From NCBI GenBank assembly GCA_947450225.1, contig CANFUO010000005.1, positions 1-62,759 on the forward strand: a stretch of DNA of 62,759 bases, given 5' to 3'. The notes beneath the pieces were generated by a model. It searched no databases and had not been told where the DNA came from. It worked only from the letters and a program-made list of their open reading frames with translations. Below, one piece after another: positions 19,294 through 31,011 of this stretch (within the stretch, counting starts at the first letter, position 1; every line of letters starts with the position of its first letter). The stretch comes from Burkholderiaceae bacterium (lineage in GTDB: Bacteria; Pseudomonadota; Gammaproteobacteria; Burkholderiales; Burkholderiaceae). The position numbers and the translations under genes were made by a program.

Positions 19294-19476
19294 CGAAACT
19301 ATCTCCTATAAAAAGTTGGACATCCAACTGATAACTAATTATAGCCATTTTTAAGAATTTCAATAGCTGTTTGTGTAATAAACGACACTATATAGATTGT
19401 GGTTATTTCAGTAAAAACAGGAACTTATATCAAAAGAACAGAAAAGTGATTAAGGGTTTTAACTAATATAAGTCTG

Positions 19477-19482
19477 TATAAT
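19477..19482 (+). promoter_or_regulatory. Candidate -10 box for ndk
   Basis: A perfect TATAAT lies 41 bases before the ndk ATG in an AT-rich 229-base gap. No good -35 hexamer is at standard spacing, so this is tentative. Confidence 0.4.
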
Positions 19483-19522
19483 TGCTTTTTTAACTTTATT
19501 TCAAATTTGAGGAGCATTACCC

Positions 19523-19948
19523 ATGGCAATCGAAAGAACTCTTTCTATCATTAAACCAGATGCTGTTGCGAAAAATGTCATTGGACAAATCTATAGTCGT
19601 TTTGAATCTGCTGGTTTAAAAGTCATTGCATCAAAGATGACTCATTTGTCTGAAGTAGAAGCCGGTCAGTTCTATGCTGTGCACGCTGCACGCCCATTCT
19701 TTAAAGATTTAGTTGGCTTTATGATCTCAGGTCCTGTAATGATTCAGGTGCTTGAAGGTGAAAATGCCATTGCAAAAAACCGTGAACTCATGGGCGCAAC
19801 AGATCCATCTAAAGCTGACAAAGGCACAATCCGTGCTGATTTTGCGCAAAGCATCGATGCAAATGCAGTGCATGGCTCAGATGCTCCAGAAACAGCAGCA
19901 CAAGAAATCGCATTTTTCTTTGCTGGCATGCAAGTGTATTCAAGATAA
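19523..19948 (+). CDS. ndk: Nucleoside diphosphate kinase
   Basis: Balances (d)NTP pools by moving phosphate from ATP to nucleoside diphosphates through a phosphohistidine. It has 141 residues, the family norm. The start [14 protein letters not shown] and active-site H117 in NAVHGSD are present. GAGGAGCATTACCC gives a strong ribosome site. The 3-base gap to rlmN matches the ndk-rlmN-ispG-hisS arrangement of betaproteobacteria. Confidence 0.98.
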   Translation: MAIERTLSIIKPDAVAKNVIGQIYSRFESAGLKVIASKMTHLSEVEAGQFYAVHAARPFFKDLVGFMISGPVMIQVLEGENAIAKNRELMGATDPSKADKGTIRADFAQSIDANAVHGSDAPETAAQEIAFFFAGMQVYSR

Positions 19949-19951
19949 TAG

Positions 19952-21130
19952 GTGACGCAAATTCCCCGCACGAATTTATTAGATCTCGATGGGGATAAGT
20001 TAGTTCAATTTATAGCTAACCTCAATGAAAAGCCATTTCGTGCCCAACAATTGATGCGTTGGGTTCATCAGCGTGGAGTCAGCGATCTCCACGCGATGAG
20101 TGACTTAGCGAAAAGTTTTCGTGAACAACTCTACGACACGGTCGAGATTAAGTCCCTGCCTGTTATTAGTGATCAAACCGCATCTGACGGAACCCGAAAA
20201 TGGTTACTTGATGTCGGTGAGGGTAATGCAGTTGAAATGGTGTATATCCCTGAAGACGAGCGAGGAACATTATGTATCTCCACTCAAGCTGGTTGCGCTG
20301 TCAATTGTCAATTTTGCTCAACAGGTAAACAAGGCTTTGCGCGAAATCTGACGGTTGGTGAAATCATTGGCCAGCTTTGGTATGCAGAACATCATTTACG
20401 TAACGACTCACGAGCCGTTAAACGAATTGATACCTACGATAAAACAATCCTCGAGCACGGCGAGGGTCGTGTGATTTCCAATGTGGTGATGATGGGAATG
20501 GGCGAGCCCTTACTCAACTATGAGCCTGTCCTTGGAGCAATGCGTTTGATGCTAGACGATAACGCTTATGGCTTATCAAGACGTAGAGTTACCTTGTCGA
20601 CATCGGGAGTTGTACCCTTTATTGATCGCTTAGCAAAAGATTTACCCGTAGCATTAGCCGTTTCACTCCACGCACCCAATGATAAATTGCGTGATAAATT
20701 AGTGCCTATTAATCGCAAATATCCATTGCACGAATTAATGGCTGCTTGCCAGCGTTATTTACCATTTGCACCAAGAGATTTTTTAACATTTGAATATTGC
20801 ATGTTAGATGGTGTGAATGATTCTGACCAACTGGCTCGAGAGTTAGTGCAATTACTCGCCCCCATAAGGTGTAAATTAAATTTGATTCCCTTTAATCCTT
20901 TCCCGGAATCAGGGTTAAAACAATCGCCAAGAGCCCGTATTGAACAATTTGCAAAAATATTGCAAGATGCGAAAATAGTGACAACAGTTCGAAAAACCCG
21001 TGGTGACGATATTGCTGCTGCTTGCGGTCAATTAGCTGGGGACGTTCAAGATCGTACCAATTTAGCCAAGCGTAATGAACGACCCATTGTTTGGAGTAAG
21101 CCTTTGCAAGTTGAAGACGATGACGAATAA
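19952..21130 (+). CDS. rlmN: Dual-specificity 23S rRNA/tRNA adenine-C2 methyltransferase (radical SAM)
   Basis: Makes m2A2503 in 23S rRNA and m2A37 in some tRNAs. The product has 392 residues from GTG 19952. The radical-SAM cluster is C115-x3-C119-x2-C122 (CAVNCQFC). The methyl-carrying cysteines correspond to C108 (TLCIST) and the Cys of [13 protein letters not shown] near the C-terminus. [14 protein letters not shown] and SLHAPND are also typical. The C-terminal 25 residues are a charged tail. ispG starts inside its end. Confidence 0.97.
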   Translation: MTQIPRTNLLDLDGDKLVQFIANLNEKPFRAQQLMRWVHQRGVSDLHAMSDLAKSFREQLYDTVEIKSLPVISDQTASDGTRKWLLDVGEGNAVEMVYIPEDERGTLCISTQAGCAVNCQFCSTGKQGFARNLTVGEIIGQLWYAEHHLRNDSRAVKRIDTYDKTILEHGEGRVISNVVMMGMGEPLLNYEPVLGAMRLMLDDNAYGLSRRRVTLSTSGVVPFIDRLAKDLPVALAVSLHAPNDKLRDKLVPINRKYPLHELMAACQRYLPFAPRDFLTFEYCMLDGVNDSDQLARELVQLLAPIRCKLNLIPFNPFPESGLKQSPRARIEQFAKILQDAKIVTTVRKTRGDDIAAACGQLAGDVQDRTNLAKRNERPIVWSKPLQVEDDDE

Positions 21131-22382
21131 TATAAGTTTACAAATGACGAAGTATCGGCGGCACAAAACACAACAAGCAACCGTGAAGTGGGGATTAAAC
21201 ACGATCACGATTGGTGGTGATGCTCCCATCCGTGTGCAGTCAATGACTAACACAGATACTGAGGATGTGATTGGTACCGCTGTGCAGGTGAAAGAACTTG
21301 CCAGAGCTGGCTCTGAGATGGTCCGGATTACGGTCAATACCCCAGCTGCGGCTGCCGCAGTTCCGTTGATACGTGAACAGTTAGACAAAATGGAAGTAGA
21401 TGTGCCGTTAATAGGGGACTTTCACTACAACGGTCATACCTTACTTAAAGACTATCCTGACTGTGCAAAAGCGCTATCTAAGTACCGAATTAATCCAGGC
21501 AATGTTGGGCAGGGTGCTAAACGCGACCTGCAGTTTTCACAAATGATTGAAATGGCTTGCCGTTATGAAAAGCCAGTGCGTATTGGAGTGAACTGGGGTA
21601 GTCTTGATCAAGATTTGTTGGCGAGTTTAATGGACGCCAATGCATCCTTAGCAGATCCTAAAGATGCCCGTGAAGTCATGGTTGAGGCATTAATTCAATC
21701 CGCACTTCAATCCGCGCAAAAAGCCGTCGAAATTGGAATGCCATCTCAGCAAATTATTTTGTCCTGTAAGGTCAGTGCTGTTCAAGACTTAATCGCTGTG
21801 TATCGAGATTTAGCTAGTCGTTGTAATTACCCTTTGCATTTAGGTTTAACTGAGGCAGGTATAGGCAGTAAAGGAATTGTCGGATCTACCGCTGCTTTAG
21901 GGGTTTTATTACAAGAAGGTATTGGGGATACGATTCGAGTTTCCTTAACGCCAGAACCAGGAGCCCCTCGTGAAAACGAAGTCATCGTTGCCCAAGAAAT
22001 ATTACAAACGATGGATTTACGACATTTCACGCCCATGGTGATTGCCTGCCCTGGATGTGGCAGAACGACTAGTACTGTTTTCCAATCGTTGGCTTCACAA
22101 ATTCAATCCTATTTACGTCAACAAATGCCAACTTGGAAGCAACGCTATCCTGGCGTTGAAGCCATGAATGTTGCAGTCATGGGGTGCATCGTTAATGGAC
22201 CCGGTGAGAGTAAGCATGCGGATATAGGCATAAGCCTGCCAGGTACCGGAGAATCACCCGCTGCGCCAGTATTTATTGACGGGGAAAAGGTTAAAACCTT
22301 ACGAGGTGATAATATCGTTACTGAATTTGAACAAATTGTTCAAGAATATGTTGACCGCCGTTACGGCACTCATAAAAATTAA
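21120..22382 (+). CDS. ispG: 4-hydroxy-3-methylbut-2-en-1-yl diphosphate synthase
   Basis: Iron-sulfur enzyme of the MEP isoprenoid pathway that reduces methylerythritol cyclodiphosphate to HMBPP. It has 420 residues from ATG 21120. The signatures [23 protein letters not shown] and [11 protein letters not shown] are present; the three Cys and the following Glu ligate the cluster. The region between about residues 240 and 330 matches the short bacterial form. Start choice: ATG 21120 overlaps rlmN by 11 bases, ATG 21144 is a possible alternative, and the longer frame from 21075 is unlikely. Confidence 0.95.
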   Translation: MTNNISLQMTKYRRHKTQQATVKWGLNTITIGGDAPIRVQSMTNTDTEDVIGTAVQVKELARAGSEMVRITVNTPAAAAAVPLIREQLDKMEVDVPLIGDFHYNGHTLLKDYPDCAKALSKYRINPGNVGQGAKRDLQFSQMIEMACRYEKPVRIGVNWGSLDQDLLASLMDANASLADPKDAREVMVEALIQSALQSAQKAVEIGMPSQQIILSCKVSAVQDLIAVYRDLASRCNYPLHLGLTEAGIGSKGIVGSTAALGVLLQEGIGDTIRVSLTPEPGAPRENEVIVAQEILQTMDLRHFTPMVIACPGCGRTTSTVFQSLASQIQSYLRQQMPTWKQRYPGVEAMNVAVMGCIVNGPGESKHADIGISLPGTGESPAAPVFIDGEKVKTLRGDNIVTEFEQIVQEYVDRRYGTHKN

Positions 22383-22396
22383 TAGAAAAAGTTCGC

Positions 22397-23737
22397 ATGT
22401 CTGATTTGACTCCAACTCATTCTTCACCAGAAGTGAATAAGAAAATGAAAAAGCTCACGGGCGTTAAAGGAATGAATGATCTTTTACCGCAAGATGCTTA
22501 TCGCTGGGAGTTTCTCGAGCGAACTGTCCAAAGCCTTGCTAAAGCCTATGGTTACCAGAATATCCGCACACCGATTGTTGAGCACACAGAGGTGTTTCAG
22601 CGCGGTATTGGCGAAGTGACCGATATCGTTGAAAAAGAAATGTACTCTTTTGAAGATCGATTGAATGGAGAACAGTTAACACTTCGTCCTGAAGGCACAG
22701 CTGCAGTTGTGCGGGCGGTTGTTGAACAAAATTTACTCTACGAAGGCCCCAAACGCCTTTTTTATATTGGTCCCATGTTCAGGCATGAACGACCACAGCG
22801 AGGGCGATATCGCCAATTCCATCAATTTGGTGTTGAAGCTTTAGGATTTGGTGGCCCTGAGCTTGATGCTGAGCTGATCTTAATGTGTGCCAGATTATGG
22901 GACGATTTAGGTTTATCCGGCCTGCGTTTAGAAATCAACTCATTAGGGAATGAACAAGAGCGTAAAGATCACAGGGCTGCTTTGGTGACCTATTTTGAGG
23001 CACATGTAACAGAGTTAGACGAAGATTCGCAACGCCGTCTAAAAACGAATCCACTGCGTATTTTGGATACCAAAAATCCACAGATGCAAGAATTAGTAAT
23101 TGCAGCGCCAAAATTAATTGATTACTTAGGCAAAGAGTCATTAGATCATTTTGAGAAAGTACAGTATTTGCTCAAAGCAAATAATTTGCCTTTTAAAATT
23201 AATCCACGATTAGTTCGCGGCTTAGATTATTACAATCTAACCGTCTTTGAATGGATTACAGATCAGTTAGGGGCTCAAGGAACAGTTGCTGGAGGAGGTC
23301 GGTATGACCCTTTGATCGAGCGTATGGGGGGCAAACCAACCCCTGCTTGTGGGTGGGCCATGGGAATTGAGCGGGTTATTGAATTGATGAAGGAACAGGG
23401 TTTAGAGGGCGAGCCCCCGACACAATGTGATATTTACATGATTCACGCCAGCGGAGATACTTTAGAACCCTCTTTTGTTTTAGCTGAAAGGTTAAGAACA
23501 GCCGGTGTGGATGTGATTGTCCATGGTAGCGCTGACGGTCAAGCAGCTAGTTTTAAATCACAAATGAAAAAGGCAGATGCGAGTGGGGCTTTATATGCAG
23601 TTATTATTGGGGAAGATGAATTTGCCGAACAGCAAGCTCAAATTAAAGATCTTCGTCGCACTGGTGAGCAAGTAAAAGTAACATTTGATGACGTACTTGA
23701 TAAAGTCATTGATCTATTAGTGAGTAATTCCGATTAA
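22397..23737 (+). CDS. hisS: Histidyl-tRNA synthetase
   Basis: Class II aminoacyl-tRNA synthetase charging tRNA-His, 446 residues. The N-terminus [16 protein letters not shown], motif 2 [19 protein letters not shown], the histidine-binding loop [15 protein letters not shown] and motif 3 [13 protein letters not shown] are all present. A HGTP anticodon-binding domain occupies the last ~95 residues. ATG 22397 adds a short tail before MKKLTG. A separate HisZ paralogue lies at 31012. Confidence 0.97.
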   Translation: MSDLTPTHSSPEVNKKMKKLTGVKGMNDLLPQDAYRWEFLERTVQSLAKAYGYQNIRTPIVEHTEVFQRGIGEVTDIVEKEMYSFEDRLNGEQLTLRPEGTAAVVRAVVEQNLLYEGPKRLFYIGPMFRHERPQRGRYRQFHQFGVEALGFGGPELDAELILMCARLWDDLGLSGLRLEINSLGNEQERKDHRAALVTYFEAHVTELDEDSQRRLKTNPLRILDTKNPQMQELVIAAPKLIDYLGKESLDHFEKVQYLLKANNLPFKINPRLVRGLDYYNLTVFEWITDQLGAQGTVAGGGRYDPLIERMGGKPTPACGWAMGIERVIELMKEQGLEGEPPTQCDIYMIHASGDTLEPSFVLAERLRTAGVDVIVHGSADGQAASFKSQMKKADASGALYAVIIGEDEFAEQQAQIKDLRRTGEQVKVTFDDVLDKVIDLLVSNSD

Positions 23738-23768
23738 ACAATGTTAAGAAGTTAGAAAGATAAGCGCG

Positions 23769-24476
23769 ATGGATTTAGATCTAGAAGAACAAGAACAATT
23801 AGCAAAGTTAAAAGCTTTTTGGCAAGATTACGGGCGTTGGTTAGCAATTGGAGTTGCAATTGCTTTGCTTGGATTTGCAATTTATTGGGGATTTCAAAAA
23901 TACCAGGCAAAACAAGCATTAGTAGCATCCAATACCTATGAAATCCTCTTACAACAGTTAACTAAAAACGATTTGCCGGCAGTGCTAGGCACAGCGAAAA
24001 AGATTCAAAGCGAATATTCTGGAACTGCTTATGCAGGCATGGCGGGGTTATTGGCTGCGAATTTAGCTTACTCCGTGAGTGATAAAGATGCCGCGATTGC
24101 GCAACTCGAGTGGGTGGCGAACTCTTCTAAAAGTGAGAGCTTTGTGACCATTGCTAAATTGCGGTTAAGTCTGATTTATATTGATCAGAAAACACCGGAG
24201 AGTTTTGCGCTGGCAGACAAACTCTTAAGTGGAAAAGTGGCTTCCGGATTTGAGGCCTTACAATTCGAGCGTCGAGGGGATTGGTATTGGGCGCAGGATA
24301 AAACTGCAGATGCCAAAAAGTCATATATTGCTGCTTGGAATACATTATCAGATGAGCGATTAAAGACCTCGGGCGTTAAAGAACTTGATCCAGCATTGAA
24401 GAAGTTGCAGCAACAAAATCCTGGGCCAGATCAACGCTTATTAAAAGTCAAAATTGATAGCTTGGGAGGCTTTTAA
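23769..24476 (+). CDS. YfgM-like tetratricopeptide membrane protein
   Basis: Inner-membrane protein with one N-terminal helix (WLAIGVAIALLGFAIYWGF, about residues 27-45) after a short cytoplasmic segment, and a periplasmic TPR-type helical domain. YfgM in E. coli associates with the SecYEG-PpiD translocon and has the same place between hisS and bamB. The 235-residue length is slightly above the family norm. Its stop overlaps the bamB start (TAATG), implying coupled translation. Confidence 0.88.
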   Translation: MDLDLEEQEQLAKLKAFWQDYGRWLAIGVAIALLGFAIYWGFQKYQAKQALVASNTYEILLQQLTKNDLPAVLGTAKKIQSEYSGTAYAGMAGLLAANLAYSVSDKDAAIAQLEWVANSSKSESFVTIAKLRLSLIYIDQKTPESFALADKLLSGKVASGFEALQFERRGDWYWAQDKTADAKKSYIAAWNTLSDERLKTSGVKELDPALKKLQQQNPGPDQRLLKVKIDSLGGF

Positions 24477-25633
24477 TGCAAACCCAAAAACACATTAAAC
24501 ATGTTAGGCAGTATGCATTAATAGGTATGCTGGGGCTGATGTTAGTCCTTCAAGGTTGCCAAGGAGCCAAGCGTCGATCTGCAGCTGAACTCACGCCTAT
24601 ACCTAATCCTATTAATTTAAATCGGGTGTGGTCAGTCAGTTTAGGTAAGTCAATCCAATATGCTTTTAAGCCTTTATTGGTTGGCAGTGATATCTATGCA
24701 AGTGCTCAAAATGGCGATGTCTACCGGATAGATGCATCCTCAGGGAAGGTGATGTGGTCAGCATCTGCGCCGAAAGATATTTCGACTGGTCCAGGATCAG
24801 ATGGAAATATTCTTGTTGTTGGTGGAATCAAGGGTGATATATATGCTTTTGATGCTCAAACCGGAGCAAAAAAATGGGAAGCTAGTGTTGGAACGGAAGT
24901 CTTAACAGAGCCCTTAGTTGCGGCAGGAGTGGCTGTGATTCGAACGATTGATAATCGTTTTATTGGATTAGAAGCTGCCACTGGTAAACGTTTGTGGGTA
25001 GTCACTAAAAATCCTTCAGTGTTATCAATTAGAACCAGTTACAGCATGGCATCGATTAACAATGAAGTTATTTTTACAGGCTTTAGTAATGGTCAATTTG
25101 GACTGCTGTCACTCGCCAATGGAAATACCATTTGGGAATCCTTATTAGCTCCACCAAGGGGCACCTCAGAGATAGAGCGTTTAAGTGATGTGACCTCGAA
25201 ACCCACTTTATTAGGGCCGCGCATGTGTGCTGTGTCTTATCAAGGAAAAATTGGCTGTGGTGATATCAAAAATGCCAAGATGTCATGGGTAAAGGACTTC
25301 TCAAGTTTCACGGGAACAACCCAATCAACAGATGCTGTTTATGCGGTGAATGATAAATCCTATGTCGCGGCATTCAATGCGACCCAAGGTACTGAGTTGT
25401 GGCGCAATGAAAAACTACAATGGCGTGACTTAGGAGAGCCTTTAGCGACAGGATCTAGCGTTTTGGCGGGAGACACTGAGGGGTATTTACATTTGTTATC
25501 TCAGACCACCGGAGACCTTATAGGTCGGGTTCGGGTCGATAGTTCAGGAATCACGGCCGCACCAATTGCTACGCAAGGCTTAATCATTGTGCAGACCAAA
25601 GGCGGTACTTTGGCTGCGTATAAGGTCCAATGA
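24476..25633 (+). CDS. bamB: Outer-membrane assembly lipoprotein BamB
   Basis: Scaffold subunit of the BAM complex that inserts beta-barrel proteins. It has 385 residues, with a lipoprotein signal ending LVLQGC and an eight-bladed PQQ-type beta-propeller. Repeated blades show [42 protein letters not shown] and [11 protein letters not shown]. The terminal four bases overlap the der start (ATGA). Confidence 0.95.
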   Translation: MQTQKHIKHVRQYALIGMLGLMLVLQGCQGAKRRSAAELTPIPNPINLNRVWSVSLGKSIQYAFKPLLVGSDIYASAQNGDVYRIDASSGKVMWSASAPKDISTGPGSDGNILVVGGIKGDIYAFDAQTGAKKWEASVGTEVLTEPLVAAGVAVIRTIDNRFIGLEAATGKRLWVVTKNPSVLSIRTSYSMASINNEVIFTGFSNGQFGLLSLANGNTIWESLLAPPRGTSEIERLSDVTSKPTLLGPRMCAVSYQGKIGCGDIKNAKMSWVKDFSSFTGTTQSTDAVYAVNDKSYVAAFNATQGTELWRNEKLQWRDLGEPLATGSSVLAGDTEGYLHLLSQTTGDLIGRVRVDSSGITAAPIATQGLIIVQTKGGTLAAYKVQ

Positions 25634-26985
25634 AACCAGTTATAGCCATCGTTGGGCGACCAAATGTAGGGAAATCGACCTTATTTAATCGCTTAACGCG
25701 TTCAAGAGATGCTTTAGTAGCAGACTTTTCAGGTTTGACACGTGACCGACATTATGGAAATGGTCGACTTGGGGAGCGAGAATTTATCTGTATTGATACT
25801 GGTGGATTTGAGCCGATTGCCAAAACCGGAATTTTGGCAGAAATGGCCAAGCAAACCAAACAAGCGGTTGTTGAAGCTGATTTAATTGTGTTCTTAGTCG
25901 ATGGTCGCTTAGGAATGGCACCACAAGATCGGGTGATTGCTGATTTTTTGAGAAAAACCAGTCGACCTGTTATTTTGGCGGTTAATAAATCAGAGGGAAT
26001 GACACGCGCCACAGTTGCTTCCGAATTCTACGAACTAGGATTAGGGGAGCCTTACCCCATTTCCTCAGCGCATGGGGATGGCGTAAAAGATGTTCTAGAC
26101 GAAGCACTAGATGCCTTGGGTATTCCAGAGCCAGAAGAAGATGAAGACGAAAGCAAAGACAGATCGATTCGTATTGCTGTAGTAGGTAGACCGAACGTTG
26201 GTAAATCAACGCTCATTAATACCCTCTTGGGTGAAGAGCGTGTCATTGCATTTGATATGCCAGGCACGACCCGAGATGCGATTGAAGTACCTTTTATGCG
26301 CGGCAATAAGCCCTATACCCTCATCGATACAGCAGGACTTCGCAAAAGAGGAAAAATATTCGAAGCTATAGAAAAATTCTCTGTGGTTAAAACCCTACAA
26401 GCTATTGCCGATGCCAATGTTGTTATTTTGATGCTTGATGCCCAGCAAGACATATCAGAGCAGGATGCGCATATCGCGGGATTTATTGTTGAGGCAGGCA
26501 GGGCATTAGTTGTGGCAGTCAATAAATGGGATGGCCTTGATGCCCATCAAAAAGAGACATCAAGAAACGACATTGCCAGAAAGTTACGGTTTTTGGATTT
26601 TGCAAACGTCCATACGATTTCTGCAGTAAAAGGATTTGGCCTAAAAGAACTCTTTAAGGATGTGGATTTGGCCTACGCTGCAGCCATGACCAAATTGCCC
26701 ACACCAAGGCTCACAAGGATCTTAGCAGACGCCATTGAGTATCAACAACCCAAAAGAGTCGGTCGATTTAGACCGAAATTACGTTATGCCCATCAAGGCG
26801 GATCGAATCCCCCAATTGTGATTATTCACGGCAATGGACTAGACGGAGTAACGGATAGTTATAAGCGTTATTTGGAAGGGAAATTTCGAGAGGAGTTCAA
26901 ATTAACGGGAACTCCCTTACGAATTGAATTCCGGTCGACCAAAAACCCCTTTTTGGAACAGGGATTGTCACCCCACAAAAAGTAA
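25630..26985 (+). CDS. der: Ribosome biogenesis GTPase Der (EngA)
   Basis: Essential GTPase for 50S assembly with two tandem G domains and a C-terminal KH-like domain, 451 residues. The first P-loop is [14 protein letters not shown] near residue 8 and the second [14 protein letters not shown] near residue 185. G3 motifs are DTGGF and DTAGL, G4 motifs NKSE and NKWD. An acidic linker ([11 protein letters not shown]) separates the G domains. hfq follows after 114 bases. Confidence 0.97.
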   Translation: MKPVIAIVGRPNVGKSTLFNRLTRSRDALVADFSGLTRDRHYGNGRLGEREFICIDTGGFEPIAKTGILAEMAKQTKQAVVEADLIVFLVDGRLGMAPQDRVIADFLRKTSRPVILAVNKSEGMTRATVASEFYELGLGEPYPISSAHGDGVKDVLDEALDALGIPEPEEDEDESKDRSIRIAVVGRPNVGKSTLINTLLGEERVIAFDMPGTTRDAIEVPFMRGNKPYTLIDTAGLRKRGKIFEAIEKFSVVKTLQAIADANVVILMLDAQQDISEQDAHIAGFIVEAGRALVVAVNKWDGLDAHQKETSRNDIARKLRFLDFANVHTISAVKGFGLKELFKDVDLAYAAAMTKLPTPRLTRILADAIEYQQPKRVGRFRPKLRYAHQGGSNPPIVIIHGNGLDGVTDSYKRYLEGKFREEFKLTGTPLRIEFRSTKNPFLEQGLSPHKK

Positions 26986-27099
26986 AATTGATATATATTA
27001 ATGCTTGTGTAAAGAGTATTTCTTTGATTTGCCGTAAAAAGCAAGAAGCAGCAATTTACAATAACGTGAAGATCCAACAAAAAAAACAAAAAGGGCATT

Positions 27100-27342
27100 A
27101 TGAATAGTAACAAAGGTCAGCTTTTACAAGATCCATTTTTAAATGCGTTGAGAAAAGAGCACATTCCAGTGTCTATTTATCTCGTTAATGGCATTAAATT
27201 ACAAGGGAACATTGATTCTTTTGATCAATATGTGGTTCTCTTGCGTAATACAGTGACACAAATGGTTTACAAGCATGCTATTTCAACCATTGTTCCCGCT
27301 AAAGCTGTGACCTTCCGTGTTGAAGAGGACGCAGCAAGTTAA
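27100..27342 (+). CDS. hfq: RNA chaperone Hfq
   Basis: Sm-like hexamer that pairs small RNAs with mRNAs. It has 80 residues, a short form with almost no C-terminal tail. Sm1 is [20 protein letters not shown] and Sm2 is [12 protein letters not shown], with QDPFLNALR at the N-terminus. The 3' end overlaps the presumed hflX start by 26 bases. hfq-hflX-hflKC is the standard order in beta- and gammaproteobacteria. Confidence 0.97.
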   Translation: MNSNKGQLLQDPFLNALRKEHIPVSIYLVNGIKLQGNIDSFDQYVVLLRNTVTQMVYKHAISTIVPAKAVTFRVEEDAAS

Positions 27343-28573
27343 CCAAACCACGCATGCTGATGAAATTCGCGCCGTACTAGTCGGCGTCGACTCAGGTCAG
27401 TCAAATTTTGCTGAAAGTATGTCAGAGTTAAACCTCTTAACTCAAGCGGCGGGTTCCAAGCCTGTTGAAATGATTCTGACTAAGAGAGCTAAACCAGATC
27501 CAGCCTTATTTATTGGAAGTGGCAAGGCAGTCGAGATTCGAGAGTTGATGGATGAGTTGCACGCAGAAATTGCTATTTTCAATCATCCGCTTAGCCCTGC
27601 GCAACAAAGAAATTTAGAACGTGCGCTTGGTCATCATGTGATTGACCGAACGGGCTTGATTTTAGATATTTTTGCGCAGCGCGCAAAATCACACATTGGA
27701 CAAGTCCAAGTTGAGCTAGCGAATGTCAAATATCGTTTATCTCGATTAGTAAGGGCTTGGAGCCACCTAGAGAGGCAAAAAGGTGGTATTGGTCTGCGTG
27801 GTGGCCCAGGGGAAACACAGATGGAATTAGACCGCCGCATGTTAGAAAACAAATCCAAGCGATTACAAGTCGATTTATCTAAATTACAAAAACAGCAAGC
27901 AAATCAACGTCGTTCACGCGTCAAGCGAGAAGTGTTTTCTGTATCCCTTGTTGGGTACACCAACGCTGGTAAATCGACTTTATTTAATGCTTTAACCAAG
28001 GCGGGGACATATGCCGCTGATCAGTTGTTTGCTACGCTAGATACGACCACACGAAGAGTTTATTTGCAAGATTATGGAAATGCAGTTATTTCAGATACGG
28101 TTGGTTTTATTCGTGAATTACCGCATCAATTAGTTGAAGCTTTCCAAGCAACGCTTGATGAAACTGTCCATGCCGATTTATTACTCCACGTGGTAGATGC
28201 TTCAAGCCCAGTGAGAGATGAGCAAATCCATGAAGTTGAGAAGGTAATAGAGGAAATTGGGGCTCAAAACATACCGGTGATCCTCGTGATGAACAAGATT
28301 GATCAACTCCCCGAGTATGTTGGTAGAGGGGCGGAGATTCGTTATGAAAAAAATGGTTCTGTGTCCAAGATATACTTATCAGCACAAAGTGGTGAGGGTT
28401 TAGGGTTACTTCGAGAAGTCTTAAGCACAATAGCCAACGACACTGATAAAATAAGAAAAGAACTCAGAAATAATGAGGTGGCGGTTGATTCGGTTGGAGA
28501 AAGACCAGTAAGTGCGGACTATCTAGAAGGTTTAAAAAATATCAACGTTGGTTATATTCCTAGGGACATTTAA
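27317..28573 (+). CDS. hflX: GTPase HflX, ribosome-associated
   Basis: GTPase that binds the 50S subunit and rescues stalled or damaged ribosomes, 418 residues. The N-terminal HflX domain shows [16 protein letters not shown] and [15 protein letters not shown], then [18 protein letters not shown]. The G domain has P-loop [19 protein letters not shown] and NKID. The only start codons that keep the conserved N-terminus ([13 protein letters not shown]) are GTG 27317 or the adjacent TTG 27320, both inside hfq. GTG is used here and the exact start is uncertain. Confidence 0.94.
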   Translation: MLKRTQQVNQTTHADEIRAVLVGVDSGQSNFAESMSELNLLTQAAGSKPVEMILTKRAKPDPALFIGSGKAVEIRELMDELHAEIAIFNHPLSPAQQRNLERALGHHVIDRTGLILDIFAQRAKSHIGQVQVELANVKYRLSRLVRAWSHLERQKGGIGLRGGPGETQMELDRRMLENKSKRLQVDLSKLQKQQANQRRSRVKREVFSVSLVGYTNAGKSTLFNALTKAGTYAADQLFATLDTTTRRVYLQDYGNAVISDTVGFIRELPHQLVEAFQATLDETVHADLLLHVVDASSPVRDEQIHEVEKVIEEIGAQNIPVILVMNKIDQLPEYVGRGAEIRYEKNGSVSKIYLSAQSGEGLGLLREVLSTIANDTDKIRKELRNNEVAVDSVGERPVSADYLEGLKNINVGYIPRDI

Positions 28574-30118
28574 GTGAAGGTATTTGTGATTGATCGTGTA
28601 ATAAGCCCCATGCGAGCATTGATAACGGATTCGAAAAATCGAATCCTTTGGTCCATCTACGACTGGGTGCATCGCCCAGCATATATGCAAGAGGGACAAC
28701 CACCTCAAGATTCTGGGAAAGATGAAAAGAAGCCTGCCGAGCCAAACCGTCCGAAAGCTGAAGATGGTCCACCTGATTTAGATGACTTATGGAAAGACTT
28801 TAATCGCAGGCTTGGTGGCTTGTTTGGAGGGAATGCAAAGGATCCATCGCAATCTAATCAACAACCAAAACCACCAGTCAATCAGCCTGGGCAAAATAAT
28901 CAAAATTCGAATAACGACTCAAATAAAGCGTCTGATATTGGAAATATGGCTCAAGAGTGGTTGAAGAAAAACATGAATAAGGGTGGCAATTCGGGTGGCT
29001 CAGGTGGTAATAAAGGCTTTAATTTCCCGAATATTGGGCTAGGTGTTATTGCGATAGGTGTTTTCAGTATTTGGTTATTTACTGGACTATTTATCATTCA
29101 AGAAGGTCAAGCAGGGGTTGTGCTTCAATTTGGAAAATATAAATATACGACTAAGCCCGGTATTAATTGGCGCTTACCCTACCCAATTCAGGCCCATGAG
29201 ATTGTGAACGTCTCGAATGTTCGGTCGGTTGAGATTGGTAGATCCTTTGTTATTCAGGCGACTAATTTAAAAGATTCATCGATGTTGACTGAAGATGAAA
29301 ACATTATTGATGTCAAATTTGCGGTGCAATACCGGTTAAAAGAGCCTACAGAATTTATCTTTAATAATCGTGATCCAGACGGTGCTGTGATTCAGGCGGC
29401 TGAGACATCAGTTAGAGAAATTGTTGGTAAAAGCAAAATGGATGATGTGCTTTACGTGGGGCGTGAGCGAATTGGTATTGAGCTTGCCTCATCGATACAA
29501 AAGATTTTGGACAGTTACAAGACTGGTATTTACATTACTAGCGTGAACGTTCAAAACGTTCAGCCTCCAGAACAAGTACAGTCCGCATTTGATGATGCAG
29601 TTAAAGCAGGGCAGGATCAAGAGCGACAGAAAAATGAAGGTCAAGCGTATGCCAATGATGTGATTCCTCGAGCCAAAGGTGCTGCCGCACGTTTAATCGA
29701 AGAAGCGCAAGGTTATAAAGCTAAAGTAGTTGCAACAGCTGAGGGTGATGCGTCAAGATTTAAGCAGGTTTATGCTGAATACTCCAAAGCCCAGCAAGTA
29801 ACCAGAGATCGTATGTATATTGATATGATGCAGCAGGTTTACAACAGCGTGACTAAAGTAATCGTTGATACACACAACAACAATCAAATGTTGTATTTGC
29901 CATTAGACAAGCTTATTCAGCAAACTACAGCTGGAGAGATTTTACAAAACAACCCTGGTGGTGCAACTAATTCAGGGACACAGCCTCCTAGTGGATCGGT
30001 GACAGTACCCCTTAACCCGTCCTCTAATCTTGGAAGTAACTCTAATCCGCAGAATAATACAAACATTCCACAAGATAAAAGAGAAACATTAAGAAGTCGT
30101 GAAAGAGATTTGAGATAA
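28574..30118 (+). CDS. hflK: FtsH protease regulator HflK (SPFH domain)
   Basis: Forms with HflC the large membrane cage that controls access of substrates to FtsH. It has 514 residues from GTG 28574. A cytoplasmic Pro/Gly/Asn/Gln-rich N-terminus (to about residue 155) precedes one transmembrane helix (GVIAIGVFSIWLFTGLFII). The SPFH/band-7 domain starts at EGQAGVVLQFGK, a coiled coil follows (QGYKAKVVATAEGDASRFKQ) and the tail is Asn/Pro-rich. The first 37 residues before MQEGQPPQ differ from the usual HflK opening, so ATG 28685 remains possible, although AGGGAC lies near GTG 28574. Confidence 0.93.
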   Translation: MKVFVIDRVISPMRALITDSKNRILWSIYDWVHRPAYMQEGQPPQDSGKDEKKPAEPNRPKAEDGPPDLDDLWKDFNRRLGGLFGGNAKDPSQSNQQPKPPVNQPGQNNQNSNNDSNKASDIGNMAQEWLKKNMNKGGNSGGSGGNKGFNFPNIGLGVIAIGVFSIWLFTGLFIIQEGQAGVVLQFGKYKYTTKPGINWRLPYPIQAHEIVNVSNVRSVEIGRSFVIQATNLKDSSMLTEDENIIDVKFAVQYRLKEPTEFIFNNRDPDGAVIQAAETSVREIVGKSKMDDVLYVGRERIGIELASSIQKILDSYKTGIYITSVNVQNVQPPEQVQSAFDDAVKAGQDQERQKNEGQAYANDVIPRAKGAAARLIEEAQGYKAKVVATAEGDASRFKQVYAEYSKAQQVTRDRMYIDMMQQVYNSVTKVIVDTHNNNQMLYLPLDKLIQQTTAGEILQNNPGGATNSGTQPPSGSVTVPLNPSSNLGSNSNPQNNTNIPQDKRETLRSRERDLR

Positions 30119-30125
30119 GCCCAAT

Positions 30126-30995
30126 ATGAACCAACGAATACTTCCTATCCTTGTCCTCCTTGTGGCGGGTTTTTACCTGATTACATCTACCTTGTTTGTT
30201 GTTGATCAACGCAAATTCGCAGTCGTGTTTTCGTTTGGTGAAATCAAACGTGTGATTGAAGAGCCTGGCTTAAATATTAAGTTGCCTTCACCGTTACAAA
30301 ATGTTCAGTTCTTTGATCGTCGAATCATGACCATTGATAATCCAGAAGCTGAGCGTTTCATTACTTCAGAAAAGAAAAATTTATTAGTAGACTCCTTTGT
30401 GAAGTGGCGGATTGTTGACCCACGTAAATTCTTTATTAGCTTCAAAGGTGATGAGCGTTTAGCTCAGGACCGTCTTTCGCAACTCGTTAAATCAGCATTG
30501 AATGAAGAGTTTACGAAACGCACGGTGAGAGAACTCATCTCCGAACAGCGGGAGCAAGTCATGCAAGGAATTAAGAAAAAAGTTGCTGATGATACCGCTG
30601 ATATTGGTATTGAAATCGTCGATGTACGATTAAAACGCGTTGATTTATTGGCAGAAATCAGCGACTCTGTCTATCGACGTATGGAAGCAGAGCGTAAGCG
30701 TGTTGCCAATGAGTTGCGCTCAACTGGAGCCGCAGAGTCTGAGAAGATTCGCGCTGATGCTGAACGTCAAAGAGATGTGATCTTGGCCGAGGCTTATCGT
30801 GAAGCTCAAAAAATCAAAGGTCAGGGTGATGCACAGGCCAACGCTCTTTACAATGAAGCATTTAGTAGAGATGCGCAGTTTGCGCAATTTTATCGTAGCT
30901 TGGAGGCTTATAAAGCCACATTCAAAGATAAAAAAGATTTGATGGTCATATCTCCCGATAGCGACTTTTTTAAATTTATGAAAAAAAGTAAATAA
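30126..30995 (+). CDS. hflC: FtsH protease regulator HflC (SPFH domain)
   Basis: Partner of HflK, 289 residues. An N-terminal membrane helix (ILPILVLLVAGFYLITSTLF) is followed by a periplasmic SPFH domain (VVDQRKFAVVFSFGEIKRV, DSFVKWRIVDPRKF, VRLKRVDLLAEISDSVYRRM) and a helical region ending with SPDSDFFKFMK. It lies seven bases after hflK. Length and motifs are ordinary. Confidence 0.96.
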   Translation: MNQRILPILVLLVAGFYLITSTLFVVDQRKFAVVFSFGEIKRVIEEPGLNIKLPSPLQNVQFFDRRIMTIDNPEAERFITSEKKNLLVDSFVKWRIVDPRKFFISFKGDERLAQDRLSQLVKSALNEEFTKRTVRELISEQREQVMQGIKKKVADDTADIGIEIVDVRLKRVDLLAEISDSVYRRMEAERKRVANELRSTGAAESEKIRADAERQRDVILAEAYREAQKIKGQGDAQANALYNEAFSRDAQFAQFYRSLEAYKATFKDKKDLMVISPDSDFFKFMKKSK

Positions 30996-31011
30996 CTTTA
31001 TTTAAGTCCAT